A stretch of DNA of 16,290 nt, from NCBI GenBank assembly GCA_016936695.1, contig JAFGXK010000049.1:1-16290 (forward strand). The letters run 5' to 3'. This DNA is from Bacteroidales bacterium (GTDB taxonomy: Bacteria; Bacteroidota; Bacteroidia; Bacteroidales; VadinHA17). Position numbers and translations under genes: made by a program. Numbering within the stretch: position 1 is the stretch's first letter; the number at the start of each line of letters is the position of its first letter. A model generated the notes under the pieces. The model was not told where the DNA came from. It worked only from the letters and a program-made list of their open reading frames with translations, and did not search any database. This document shows positions 1-7,517 of this stretch, piece by piece.

Positions 1-690
1 CTCCAAATAGTATTTTTTCTTGTATTGCCGCTGTACCTTCTGAAAGGTCAGATCCAGGAAACGGAAAGGTTTTTCCAGGTAAGCGGAATAATTTCAGATG
101 AGGAAGACAATCCGATGGCGAACGTTGGCGTCGTTTCCTTAAAACTCAAAAGGGGTACTCTAAGTGAGAGAACGGGGATTTACAGTATCACAAGCACGCC
201 CGGCGACACAATATTTTTCAGGGCTCTTGGTTTTAAAAGGAAACTGGTGATACTGCCAAACGATTTTACCGGACGTAATTTCACTTTGGATGTTAAGCTT
301 AGTATTGATACAATACAGATCGACAATGTGGTGGTAATGCCATGGAAAAGTTACAGCGAATTCATCAGGGATATGTCAACACCTTCACCACTGGGACCGG
401 AAATTGAAAATATGAACAGAAACATTGCCTCAATTGAGGAAGCAATGTCAACAACCGTGGATGTAAAAATCACACCGGAAGCTGGTTACCGCTATGCCAT
501 GCAACAAAATTTCAGGAATAATATCACAAGGGGCCAGTATCCTATCAACAACCTGCTGAATCCCTTTGCCTGGGCTAAATTTGTCAATGGATTGCAAAAC
601 GGCTTGTTCAAAAATCAGGACAATCCTGACAGACCATCGAAGGTGAAGGTGAAAAAATCCAGGAAGAAGAAAAAAAGTGAGCAGAAATAA
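1..690 (+). CDS. Exported protein with carboxypeptidase-like regulatory domain, 5'-truncated
   Basis: The reading frame is open from base 1, so the true start lies upstream of the window; the first in-frame start-like codon (TTG, base 25) sits inside a hydrophobic run and is unlikely to be real. The first visible residues (LQIVFFLVLPLYLL) look like the core of a signal peptide. About 70 residues follow that resemble the carboxypeptidase-regulatory / CNA-B-like beta-sandwich common in Bacteroidota exported proteins (VSGIISDEEDNPMANVGV, then GIYSITSTPGDTIFF). The rest is not recognised and ends in a very basic lysine-rich tail. The gene overlaps the next one by 14 bases, so the two are probably co-translated. 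The likely location is periplasm or outer membrane. The exact function is unknown; this fold often serves as a plug or adhesion module rather than an enzyme. Confidence 0.75.
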   Translation, partial: LQIVFFLVLPLYLLKGQIQETERFFQVSGIISDEEDNPMANVGVVSLKLKRGTLSERTGIYSITSTPGDTIFFRALGFKRKLVILPNDFTGRNFTLDVKLSIDTIQIDNVVVMPWKSYSEFIRDMSTPSPLGPEIENMNRNIASIEEAMSTTVDVKITPEAGYRYAMQQNFRNNITRGQYPINNLLNPFAWAKFVNGLQNGLFKNQDNPDRPSKVKVKKSRKKKKSEQK

Positions 691-1441
691 CGGCAGATTA
701 GTTGGAATACTCGGAACTGCTATCATCCATCTGACAGCAGGAATAATTTTCATGTCCTACCAGCTGGGATCAATAAAAACCAAAGAAAAGGAGATCGAGA
801 GATTTGAGATTGAATTTGCCGCAGTTGAAGAAAGAATGGAGATGCAGCCTTCGGTACCTGCTGAAAATCTCTCCGCCGTTACAGTTGAAAACATATTGCG
901 CAACGATCCCGAGATGCTGAATATTGCACGCAACCTGGCTGCAAGAGGAGAGGAACTTATTGACCCGAAGGCGTATATTGATCAGGTTAAGGACGAACTG
1001 ATCGAGAGCGGCAAACTGGGCACTGACAATTTCATTGATTCCAGGGGGACTGTTTACCAGCAGACCGGTGCAGAAGATATAGCAGTTGATGACCAGAATG
1101 AAGCACAGGAGAAAGAGAAGGAAGCCAGCGAATCACAAAAGATGGCTGCCAATTTTCAGGGTCCGACAAGAATCTTTTATGAGCTCACAGGAAGAAATCA
1201 CATATACCTGCCTATACCTATCTATAAATGTGAAGGATCGGGGAAAGTGGTACTGATTATAGAGGTTAACCAGCGGGGATACGTCGAAAAAGCATCAATA
1301 ATCCAGGCCCAGAGCACCGCAACTGACGAATGCCTGATAGAAACGGCTATCGGCACTGCTCTGAGATCAAGATTTGAAAGCAATCTTGATGCCCCAAAAA
1401 TCCAGAAGGGTACTCTTACGTATATATTTGTTGCCCAATAA
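677..1441 (+). CDS. TonB-like energy transducer family protein
   Basis: The product has 254 residues. A short basic N-terminus precedes a single membrane helix (about residues 9-28), then a charged, Glu-rich periplasmic linker, then a C-terminal TonB-like domain (about 165-254). That domain shows the Bacteroidota pattern: YLPIPIYKCEGSGKVVL, then IEVNQRGYVEKASI, a DECL segment and a final TYIFVAQ. Family members carry proton-motive energy from an ExbB/ExbD complex to outer-membrane receptors. The Pro-rich linker of classical TonB is missing, so it could instead be a TonB-domain protein with a structural role. The start is GTG at 677, chosen because AGGA lies just upstream and because it gives an N-in membrane anchor. 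It overlaps the preceding gene by 14 bases, and no exbB or exbD is visible in the window. Confidence 0.75.
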   Translation: MSRNNGRLVGILGTAIIHLTAGIIFMSYQLGSIKTKEKEIERFEIEFAAVEERMEMQPSVPAENLSAVTVENILRNDPEMLNIARNLAARGEELIDPKAYIDQVKDELIESGKLGTDNFIDSRGTVYQQTGAEDIAVDDQNEAQEKEKEASESQKMAANFQGPTRIFYELTGRNHIYLPIPIYKCEGSGKVVLIIEVNQRGYVEKASIIQAQSTATDECLIETAIGTALRSRFESNLDAPKIQKGTLTYIFVAQ

Positions 1442-1481
1442 GGCGGTATTCGCTTGAAACATCCGGATCACTTCTTTAATT

Positions 1482-2207
1482 TCAGCCAAAGAGCGTGTTA
1501 TTCTGCCTGGGGTAAGGGTTGATCAACTCCGGAGTGTTACGGTTAGCTGACTTATTGTTTATCAGATTGCTGATGGTATGGGCTTTAAGCAAATCCGAAG
1601 GACAGGGTTTCATAAGCGATAACGCTTCCTCCGGAGAAGTGTCTGAACTTATCCATCTTTTTTCAGCGGCACGGTCGAGAACTACAGGCATTCTTTTCTT
1701 CGAGTTGTGGATAACTGCGAGCAGATCGTTTGCATCGGTGGTCACGATGGAAAAAGTATCAAGGACCTCTCCGGTTGCAGTATTGACCCACCGGTCGTAC
1801 AAACCTGCCAGCGAAAATATCTCCTCTCCGGCGTGACGGATATACCATGGTATCTTTTCGTTAACAGCATGCTGCCATTCGAAGAAACCTTTAACCGGTA
1901 TAATGCAGCGACCCGATCTGAACGATCCGGAGAATGAAGGCTTTGAAGATACGGTTTCAGCCCTGGCATTGAATGTCTTGTATCTTATTTCATCTGCATT
2001 GGCAGGATTTTTTGTCCACGACGGAATCAGACCCCATCTGAGAAGGCAGGCATGTTCCGGGTCATCGAGGCAGATGGCAGGAAGTTCGGGCAGGCTGAAT
2101 GCATGATAATAATAGCTGGGCTGAAACCTGTCGCGGTCGGGAAAAGAAACCCCGTACCTGCTTTCAAGTTCATCCTTTACAAGGTTTACATTGACTGTAA
2201 AGCACAT
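1482..2207 (-). CDS. yedK: SRAP-domain protein (HMCES/YedK-type abasic-site crosslinking protein)
   Basis: The product has 241 residues, a normal length for the SRAP family. These proteins shield abasic sites in single-stranded DNA by forming a thiazolidine link through an N-terminal cysteine. All expected landmarks are present: Cys2 directly after the initiator Met, RWGLIPSW (57-64), FNARAET (79-85), the catalytic glutamate in GFFEW (E110), and the histidine in the IHNSKKRMP segment (H167). The start is fixed because Cys2 must become the N-terminus after Met removal. An AAGG ribosome-binding site overlaps the TAA of the upstream serine hydrolase gene, only seven bases away, so the two are probably transcribed together. 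It is cytoplasmic and acts in DNA damage tolerance. Confidence 0.93.
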   Translation of the reverse strand: MCFTVNVNLVKDELESRYGVSFPDRDRFQPSYYYHAFSLPELPAICLDDPEHACLLRWGLIPSWTKNPANADEIRYKTFNARAETVSSKPSFSGSFRSGRCIIPVKGFFEWQHAVNEKIPWYIRHAGEEIFSLAGLYDRWVNTATGEVLDTFSIVTTDANDLLAVIHNSKKRMPVVLDRAAEKRWISSDTSPEEALSLMKPCPSDLLKAHTISNLINNKSANRNTPELINPYPRQNNTLFG

Positions 2208-2214
2208 GGATGCC

Positions 2215-3531
2215 TTAGTTGATTCCTGTCAGCTCAAATCGTATCGGAACCGGAAGTGTATTGTCGAACAGGTTATATTTCGGCCAGTCCATGACCTTGG
2301 AAACCATGGTCGACATCATTCTGTTTACATAGGAATGGATTCCGGGACCGTTCCAGGCGCTCGTATTAAGAAGCACTATCCATGTCAATCCGTCAGGCTG
2401 GCGCTTTACCATTGCAGCAGTTCCTGCGAAGGAACCGGTGCGGATCCATGTTCCGTTTTCGTAGGTGGTCTTCCATCCGACTGGCGAGAATTCATTGTTC
2501 ACATCAGTCATTAAGTTGATGCTGCTATCAGTAAGAATATCATCATTAAAATCAAATCCGTCAACTGCCAGGACCAGCCTCATGAGGTCAGGTGCCGTGG
2601 CAAGCCAGTAACCGGCAGCACCAAGAGTCTCAACATCATTACCTCCGTATCTGACAGGCACCATCTCTCCGGTACCATAAACCGAAGGTTTCAGAGGCAT
2701 TCCTGCAGGTTCATAATAGGTAACCTCAAACGGAGCTTTCTGATCTGGAAGGTTTTTGGCGGGGACAATGTCGAAAATCCCCAACGGTTCGAATATTGCA
2801 GTTCTGCAGTATTCCTCATAAGACAAACCTGAAGCCTTTTCGATGATCAGACCAAGGATGCTGTATCCAAGATTTGAGTAAGAACGGCCCGTACCCGGAG
2901 AAAAATGAAGTCTCTTTGATAGGGCAAACCGGACAATGGTCCTGGTATCAACCGGAAGGTCACATTTCATCTGACTGGCCACAAGATGAGGCATGAACAT
3001 CTGATCGCCGTAACGCTGTGACCATCCGCCCTCGTGCGACAGTAGATGGGCAACTGTTATATTGAAGGCTCTTTTGTCTCTTGGATAACAGAAGCATGAA
3101 TCATTTAGAACACCATCGGGACCGAAAACCCTGTCGTCAAGTGAAAGTTTCCCCTCCTCCCTCAGCTTCATTATAGCCACAGCAGTTACCAGCTTCGAAA
3201 TACTGGCGATCCGGAATTTACTGTAAGGCTGTGTCTCTATACCTGCTGCTGTATCAGCATATCCAAATCCTCTTGCATAGACCAGCTTACCGTCCCTTGC
3301 AATAGCCACGGATGCCCCCTGAATGGTCCACTTCTTCATGAACGAATTAATTACCGGCGAACAACTTTCAAATTCCGAAACCGACGAATCTGTATTTGTG
3401 AGCCTGATATAGGCAGGGGCCATCCTGTCGCTGGGATTACCGGGGTTCTCCACAGCAATGGGGCTGTAGCGAGCCAACAAAGACAAAATAACAATTAATA
3501 AGATTTTCTTCGAATCGGTCAAGAATTTCAC
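2215..3531 (-). CDS. Secreted serine hydrolase, class C beta-lactamase / penicillin-binding-protein fold
   Basis: The product has 438 residues. A basic N-terminus and hydrophobic run (about 8-20) form a signal sequence. The catalytic domain carries the SxxK motif (S110-I-S-K113), the YxN motif (Y218-S-N220) and a third-motif region around TGSFAG (365-370). It also has the LLSHEGGW segment (163-170) that corresponds to the LLTHTSG signature of this family. Family members act as beta-lactamases, D-Ala-D-Ala peptidases or esterases; the substrate cannot be read from sequence. The start codon is GTG at 3531. No alternative start exists before an in-frame stop upstream. It is followed after seven bases by the SRAP gene on the same strand and diverges from the ankyrin gene. 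A likely periplasmic location is inferred from the signal peptide. Confidence 0.88.
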   Translation of the reverse strand: MKFLTDSKKILLIVILSLLARYSPIAVENPGNPSDRMAPAYIRLTNTDSSVSEFESCSPVINSFMKKWTIQGASVAIARDGKLVYARGFGYADTAAGIETQPYSKFRIASISKLVTAVAIMKLREEGKLSLDDRVFGPDGVLNDSCFCYPRDKRAFNITVAHLLSHEGGWSQRYGDQMFMPHLVASQMKCDLPVDTRTIVRFALSKRLHFSPGTGRSYSNLGYSILGLIIEKASGLSYEEYCRTAIFEPLGIFDIVPAKNLPDQKAPFEVTYYEPAGMPLKPSVYGTGEMVPVRYGGNDVETLGAAGYWLATAPDLMRLVLAVDGFDFNDDILTDSSINLMTDVNNEFSPVGWKTTYENGTWIRTGSFAGTAAMVKRQPDGLTWIVLLNTSAWNGPGIHSYVNRMMSTMVSKVMDWPKYNLFDNTLPVPIRFELTGIN

Positions 3532-3640
3532 TTTTGAGGGGTAAAAATATAAGTTTTATTAACAGAATTCAATAAAGACAATAAACTTTCACAAATATTA
3601 ACTTTTTGATTTTGCAAATATTGTTTTTTTGTATTGAAAC

Positions 3641-3673
3641 TTTGAACACCGAATGTCCAAAAAATTAACTTTG
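3641..3673 (+). promoter_or_regulatory. Bacteroidota-type promoter for the ankyrin-repeat gene
   Basis: TTTG at 3641-3644 is followed after 21 bases by TAACTTTG at 3666-3673. This is a perfect match to the Bacteroidota sigma factor pattern (TTTG at -33, TAnnTTTG at -7, spacing 19-21). The expected transcription start falls near 3677-3681, on top of the ATG at 3679, which suggests a leaderless or nearly leaderless mRNA. Confidence 0.6.
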
Positions 3674-3678
3674 TGAAT

Positions 3679-5118
3679 ATGTTATTAACACGCAGTAGCA
3701 TATTTGTCGTATTGCTGATCCTCGCTAATCTGACCGTTTCACTGCAAAGATTATCAGGACAGGATATTACAATTCTTGACACTCTCGATTACATACCGAT
3801 GGACACCGAGGGCGCGCTTGAATACAATCTCATGATTGCATCCTCAAAGGGGCTGCAATCGGAGATCAGCAGGCTTCTTTCAAAAGGAGCTGAAATCGAT
3901 GCGGAAACCTACCAGGGAGCAACCGCTCTGATCTTTGCCGTTGCAAATAACAGGCATACTGCGGTGGAAGCATTGCTTGCCTGGCAACCTAATGTTGATA
4001 AGCAGACAGCCGGACACGAGACTCCTCTCCTGATTGCAGTTAAAAACATGAATACGGAAATAGCAGAGACTCTCATCAGAGGAGGAGCAGATATTGATCT
4101 TCCTGACAATCACGGCGCAACACCATTACATTACGCCGCAGTGAACGGCGATCTGCTGATGACCGACCTCCTGCTGTATTACGATGCCGACTGCAACCTT
4201 AAGTCAGATGACGGAACAACCCCGCTGATGGCATCCATCCTGTCGGGATATGCCGATGTTGCTGATCTTCTCTTTCAAAATGGTGCAAATCTGGAAGCAA
4301 GGGACCTGGATGGTTTCACTCCGTTCCTGATCGCTGCCCAGAATGGAGATACCACAATAATGAGCCTTCTTCTGAAGGAGGGTGTCGATCTGTATGAAAA
4401 AAATATCCATAACTACAATGCACTGGCACTGGCTATCCAGTCAAATCATATCCCGGCTGCTGAGTTTCTTCTTGAAAAAGGAGACCTTTGGAACGACCAA
4501 GAAAAGGGAGGAGTCAATCCCTATACTGTGGCATCAGCTTTCGGAAGAAAGGATATCACTTTGCTTCTTGAAAAATATAATATAAAGGGTAAACCGGGAT
4601 TAAGGATGGATGTGGTCTCCTTAACGGTCAATACCAGGGTGAATAACCGGGATTTTCTTGCTGGTTTGATTCTTTCATTCAAAGAACCGCTCCTAAATGC
4701 CGGATTCATGGTCGGATTTGATACAAAGCCCTTCAGGACAAGAGTCATTAAGGAAGCCGGAGCCACTGAGTTTTACCAGTATCTAGATAAAAGTTCCCTT
4801 GCTTACGCAGGACTATTCAAGGACTTCACACTTATGGAGAAGCCTTCGGGATTCACGATTATGGCTTCTGCTTCCCTGTCGGCCGGATACAACTTTGGCC
4901 CCCGTTTCAATGGAACGCTTACCCGGCCCGAAAGCAAAGTGAGAATAATGCCCGCCGCCGGAATTAAGTTCGAAAAATCAAATCTGGGTGTGACGGCAGG
5001 CATTGAATATCTGAAAACCGAATTCTATAAAATTGGTCCTCTCTGGGGCAGGTTGGGCTTCACTTACAACTACAGACTGAGCAGGGTCAGAAAACACGAA
5101 AAGACAATAGAATGGTAG
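3679..5118 (+). CDS. Exported ankyrin-repeat protein with beta-rich C-terminal domain
   Basis: The product has 479 residues from the ATG at 3679. A GTG two codons earlier is possible but lies inside the -7 promoter element. A signal peptide (about 1-28) is followed by seven or eight ankyrin repeats (about 47-303), with typical TPLHYAA and TPLMASI cores and GADID / GANLE ends. Residues about 305-479 are unrelated: alternating polar and hydrophobic strands, many Gly, Tyr and Phe, and a terminal Trp. This looks like a small outer-membrane beta-barrel or beta-sandwich, but I do not recognise the family. Ankyrin repeats bind proteins, so a periplasmic scaffold tethered to the outer membrane is a reasonable guess. 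The stop codon overlaps the start of the following lipoprotein gene by seven bases, which suggests joint expression and possibly a joint function. Confidence 0.85.
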   Translation: MLLTRSSIFVVLLILANLTVSLQRLSGQDITILDTLDYIPMDTEGALEYNLMIASSKGLQSEISRLLSKGAEIDAETYQGATALIFAVANNRHTAVEALLAWQPNVDKQTAGHETPLLIAVKNMNTEIAETLIRGGADIDLPDNHGATPLHYAAVNGDLLMTDLLLYYDADCNLKSDDGTTPLMASILSGYADVADLLFQNGANLEARDLDGFTPFLIAAQNGDTTIMSLLLKEGVDLYEKNIHNYNALALAIQSNHIPAAEFLLEKGDLWNDQEKGGVNPYTVASAFGRKDITLLLEKYNIKGKPGLRMDVVSLTVNTRVNNRDFLAGLILSFKEPLLNAGFMVGFDTKPFRTRVIKEAGATEFYQYLDKSSLAYAGLFKDFTLMEKPSGFTIMASASLSAGYNFGPRFNGTLTRPESKVRIMPAAGIKFEKSNLGVTAGIEYLKTEFYKIGPLWGRLGFTYNYRLSRVRKHEKTIEW

Positions 5119-5543
5119 CGAAAATCACGAAACATGGCTTTAGGATCTTTCTTTTCCTGGTTCTCGCCGCTGCCTTCTCATGCGAGGAACAGGGATGGAT
5201 TGCCGATTGCGGTGATTGCACCCAGGATGAGCCTGCAACCGAATATCTGATTATCAAATTCTCGGTGAATAATCCGGCGGCTACCGTTAATGTCTATGAG
5301 GGTGAACTCGAGGACGGTGTACTTCTGAACTCAGCAAATCCCCCCTCCGACATCTACAGGATTGATGTCAGGCTAAATAAGAAATATACCGCGACTGCCA
5401 GGTATGAGAGAAATGGCAAAATATATACAGCAGTCGACTCAGCCATCCCAAGGACGAAATTTACCGAGACGCAGTGTCAGGATCCATGCTGGTACGTTTA
5501 CGACAATGAGCTTGACCTTCGCATTAAGTACACAGCAGATTAA
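5112..5543 (+). CDS. Small lipoprotein of unknown function with two cysteine pairs
   Basis: The product has 143 residues. A basic start and hydrophobic helix end in a lipobox-like AAAFSC, with the lipidated cysteine at residue 24. The acidic residues directly after Cys24 (EE) are compatible with surface export signals described for Bacteroidota lipoproteins, though this is weak evidence. The mature part is beta-rich. It contains a CGDC pair (C33, C36) near the N-terminus and a second pair (C122, C126) near the C-terminus, which could form disulfides. I do not recognise a named family. Its ATG overlaps the TAG of the ankyrin gene, so the two are translationally coupled. It converges on the aldo/keto reductase gene with only 15 bases between the stops and no clear terminator hairpin. 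Confidence 0.8.
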   Translation: MVAKITKHGFRIFLFLVLAAAFSCEEQGWIADCGDCTQDEPATEYLIIKFSVNNPAATVNVYEGELEDGVLLNSANPPSDIYRIDVRLNKKYTATARYERNGKIYTAVDSAIPRTKFTETQCQDPCWYVYDNELDLRIKYTAD

Positions 5544-5558
5544 CCCGGTCGACTTTGC

Positions 5559-6524
5559 TCAGGCAGTGCCTTTATAGCTGAATAAAGGAACTCCTGATGC
5601 GGCTTTCTCCCTGACAGACATTACTTCGGATTCAGTAAGAGGTTTGATTTCATTCCTCATTCCAAGAGCTATTTTGAACAATTCGGCTTCGCCAGGAGGA
5701 ATAGCAGATGTTATGGGATGACTGAGGGTGAATCTCAATCCCATCTTTATATCTTCAGGCGTTACAAGAGGTTCGTACCAGCACTTCGGATATCTGGTCC
5801 TGTCGGCTCCCTCTGCCCATGGCCCTTTGGCCATTGCCTTCAGGGCAAGGATTCCCATCTCCTTCTCCCGGGCGCGGGCCAGCACCTGAGGGCCGAAATT
5901 CCCGGAATTCCATGTTGCATAGTTAAAAGGGAAAAGGATGCTGTCAAAGTCGAAGCGGTCCATCAGGGCCATTGCGGCTTCAACGGAGTGAGCTGAAAAT
6001 CCGATGTATTTTATCTTGCCTTCCTTCCTGGCCTCGATGAAAGTTTCCATGGCTCCTCCAGGATCCAGCAGGGTATCAACATCCTCCAGGGAGGTGACTG
6101 CATGGTGCTGGTACAGATCAAAATGGTCAGTCCTCATATTCTTAAGCGACTGTTCCAGTTCGGCGCGGGCTTCGGCTTTTTTCCTCTTGCCTGTCTTGCA
6201 GGCAAGGAATACATCCTTTCTGTAAGGCTCCAGAGCTGGTCCAAGCATCAGCTCGGCATTTCCGTATGATGGGGCTACATCGAAATAGTTTATCCCGGCT
6301 TCTATGGCCTGACGTACAAGGGATGATGACTCTTCAGCTGTGGCGTTCATAACCACAATACCGCCAAAACCAATAATGGAGAGCATCTCTCCTGTCCGCC
6401 CAAGGGCTCTTTTTTCGATACCTCCGGGAGTACTGCTTCTCGCTATCCCGCTAAGATCCGCAGGGAAAAGACTTATAACGGGCACAGCCAGTGAGGCAGT
6501 CCTGATGAAATCTCGTCGCTTCAT
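5559..6524 (-). CDS. Tat-exported aldo/keto reductase
   Basis: The product has 321 residues. The N-terminus MKRRDFIRTAS followed by a hydrophobic stretch (12-22) fits a twin-arginine signal peptide, so export of a folded, cofactor-loaded enzyme is likely. The aldo/keto reductase barrel follows, with the catalytic tetrad visible: D82 and Y87 in FDVAPSYGNAE, K110 in ACKTGK, and H140 in LYQHH. Such enzymes reduce aldehydes or ketones with NAD(P)H. The substrate is unknown, and it is unclear how NADPH would be supplied in the periplasm. It has its own promoter candidate and probably forms a single-gene unit. Tat-dependent members are frequent in Bacteroidota genomes, often annotated only as oxidoreductases. 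Confidence 0.88.
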   Translation of the reverse strand: MKRRDFIRTASLAVPVISLFPADLSGIARSSTPGGIEKRALGRTGEMLSIIGFGGIVVMNATAEESSSLVRQAIEAGINYFDVAPSYGNAELMLGPALEPYRKDVFLACKTGKRKKAEARAELEQSLKNMRTDHFDLYQHHAVTSLEDVDTLLDPGGAMETFIEARKEGKIKYIGFSAHSVEAAMALMDRFDFDSILFPFNYATWNSGNFGPQVLARAREKEMGILALKAMAKGPWAEGADRTRYPKCWYEPLVTPEDIKMGLRFTLSHPITSAIPPGEAELFKIALGMRNEIKPLTESEVMSVREKAASGVPLFSYKGTA

Positions 6525-6551
6525 ATAGTTCTATTTTAAAGGTATAAACCT

Positions 6552-6582
6552 AAAAGTTACGAAATTGTTCCCAAGTATCAAA
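6552..6582 (-). promoter_or_regulatory. Promoter candidate for the aldo/keto reductase gene
   Basis: Read on the minus strand, TTTG (6582-6579) is followed after 19 bases by TAACTTTT (6559-6552). This matches the Bacteroidota promoter pattern with one mismatch in the last base. A start of transcription near 6546 would leave a leader of about 20 bases before the ATG at 6524. Confidence 0.45.
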
Positions 6583-6600
6583 AAAAAGTTGTCGCACAAG

Positions 6601-7377
6601 TCATAAATTGATAACAGGTCTGGCTGTATAATTTATCTTTTCATCCTGGTAATATACCCTTTCAAGGAAAAGACCGCTTGGCGGAGTTGTAAGGCCGGCC
6701 GGTACATCAGACCTGTTCCTGAAAAATCCGGGGATATCTCCCGGATCAAGCTTACCGCGTCCGGCTTCAATAACAACTCCCGTCATTCTTCGAACCTGTT
6801 TCCACAGAAAATGCGATCCGATAACATGGAACAACAGCATATCGCCGTAATCATACACTTTGGAGTGCATTATCTCAACCTTCGTTGATCTTTGCTCATG
6901 GTCCTCATCAGTGAATGACTTATAGTTTTTCAATCCCGGGAAATGCCTGGCCGCTTCATTCATCAGATCGATATCCAGCTGATCCTTGATCCACCAGACA
7001 TATTTTTTGCCAAAAGAGGTTCTGCGGCGGCTGATCTGGTAAAAATAGCTCCGGGCTATTGCATCATGTCGTGCATGGAATCCATCCTGCACCTTATCAA
7101 CATTGAGAATTGATATATCATGCGGAAGCCTGTCGTTTATTCCATAACGGATCCTCAAGGGGATCAGGTCGGTGCTTGCTTCAAGATGGGCAACCTGACC
7201 AATGGCATGTACCCCGCTGTCGGTGCGACCAGCTCCGAAAACATCTATATCTTCGGCTCCGAACAGATCCCTGCAGGCATCAACAATTTCTCCCTGTACC
7301 GATTTGCCTCCCTTTTGCATCTGCCATCCGGAATACCTTGTCCCGTCATATTCTATTGTAAGTTTGAATCTCGGCAT
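6601..7377 (-). CDS. truA: tRNA pseudouridine(38-40) synthase TruA
   Basis: This enzyme isomerises uridines 38-40 in the anticodon stem-loop of many tRNAs. The chosen start (ATG at 7377) gives 258 residues beginning MPRFKLTIEYDGT, the family's usual N-terminus. An in-frame ATG 22 codons upstream would add a segment unlike the family. Key features are YSGWQ (about 15-19), GAGRTDSGVHA with the catalytic aspartate at residue 53, and the C-terminal segment FLWKQVRRMTGVVIEAGRG. It reads divergently from the UPF0316 gene and sits upstream of the aldo/keto reductase gene. A minus-strand promoter candidate lies 18-48 bases upstream of the start. Confidence 0.95.
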   Translation of the reverse strand: MPRFKLTIEYDGTRYSGWQMQKGGKSVQGEIVDACRDLFGAEDIDVFGAGRTDSGVHAIGQVAHLEASTDLIPLRIRYGINDRLPHDISILNVDKVQDGFHARHDAIARSYFYQISRRRTSFGKKYVWWIKDQLDIDLMNEAARHFPGLKNYKSFTDEDHEQRSTKVEIMHSKVYDYGDMLLFHVIGSHFLWKQVRRMTGVVIEAGRGKLDPGDIPGFFRNRSDVPAGLTTPPSGLFLERVYYQDEKINYTARPVINL

Positions 7378-7394
7378 GTAGTTTAAATTTAAGG

Positions 7395-7425
7395 CGAAGA
7401 TAAGATATAAAGAACTATCCTGAAA
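7395..7425 (-). promoter_or_regulatory. Weak promoter candidate for truA
   Basis: On the minus strand, TTTC (7425-7422) is followed after 19 bases by TATCTTCG (7402-7395). Each element has one mismatch to the TTTG / TAnnTTTG pattern. Transcription from here would leave a leader of roughly 12 bases before the ATG at 7377, which supports that start over the upstream one. Confidence 0.3.
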
Positions 7426-7489
7426 GAAATTGAATTCCGTCATAGGGACAAAGCAATCCGGTCTGCTATAATTCCTTCACTACAATTAT

Positions 7490-7497
7490 TATCTTTG
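7490..7497 (+). promoter_or_regulatory. -7 promoter element for the UPF0316 gene
   Basis: TATCTTTG is a perfect TAnnTTTG element 20 bases before the ATG at 7518. No TTTG is found at the expected -33 position, so the promoter would be weak or depend on an activator. Confidence 0.35.
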
Positions 7498-7517
7498 GCC
7501 TATTAAATAACACGATC

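Noticed and set aside
5561..5571. AGGCAGTGCCT hairpin as a shared terminator between the lipoprotein and aldo/keto reductase genes
   Set aside because: The arms are five bases with a one-base loop, no strong T-run follows, and it lies in the reductase coding end.
7378..7443. Upstream ATG extending truA by 22 codons
   Set aside because: The added residues do not resemble the family, and the promoter candidate at 7395-7425 lies inside the extension.
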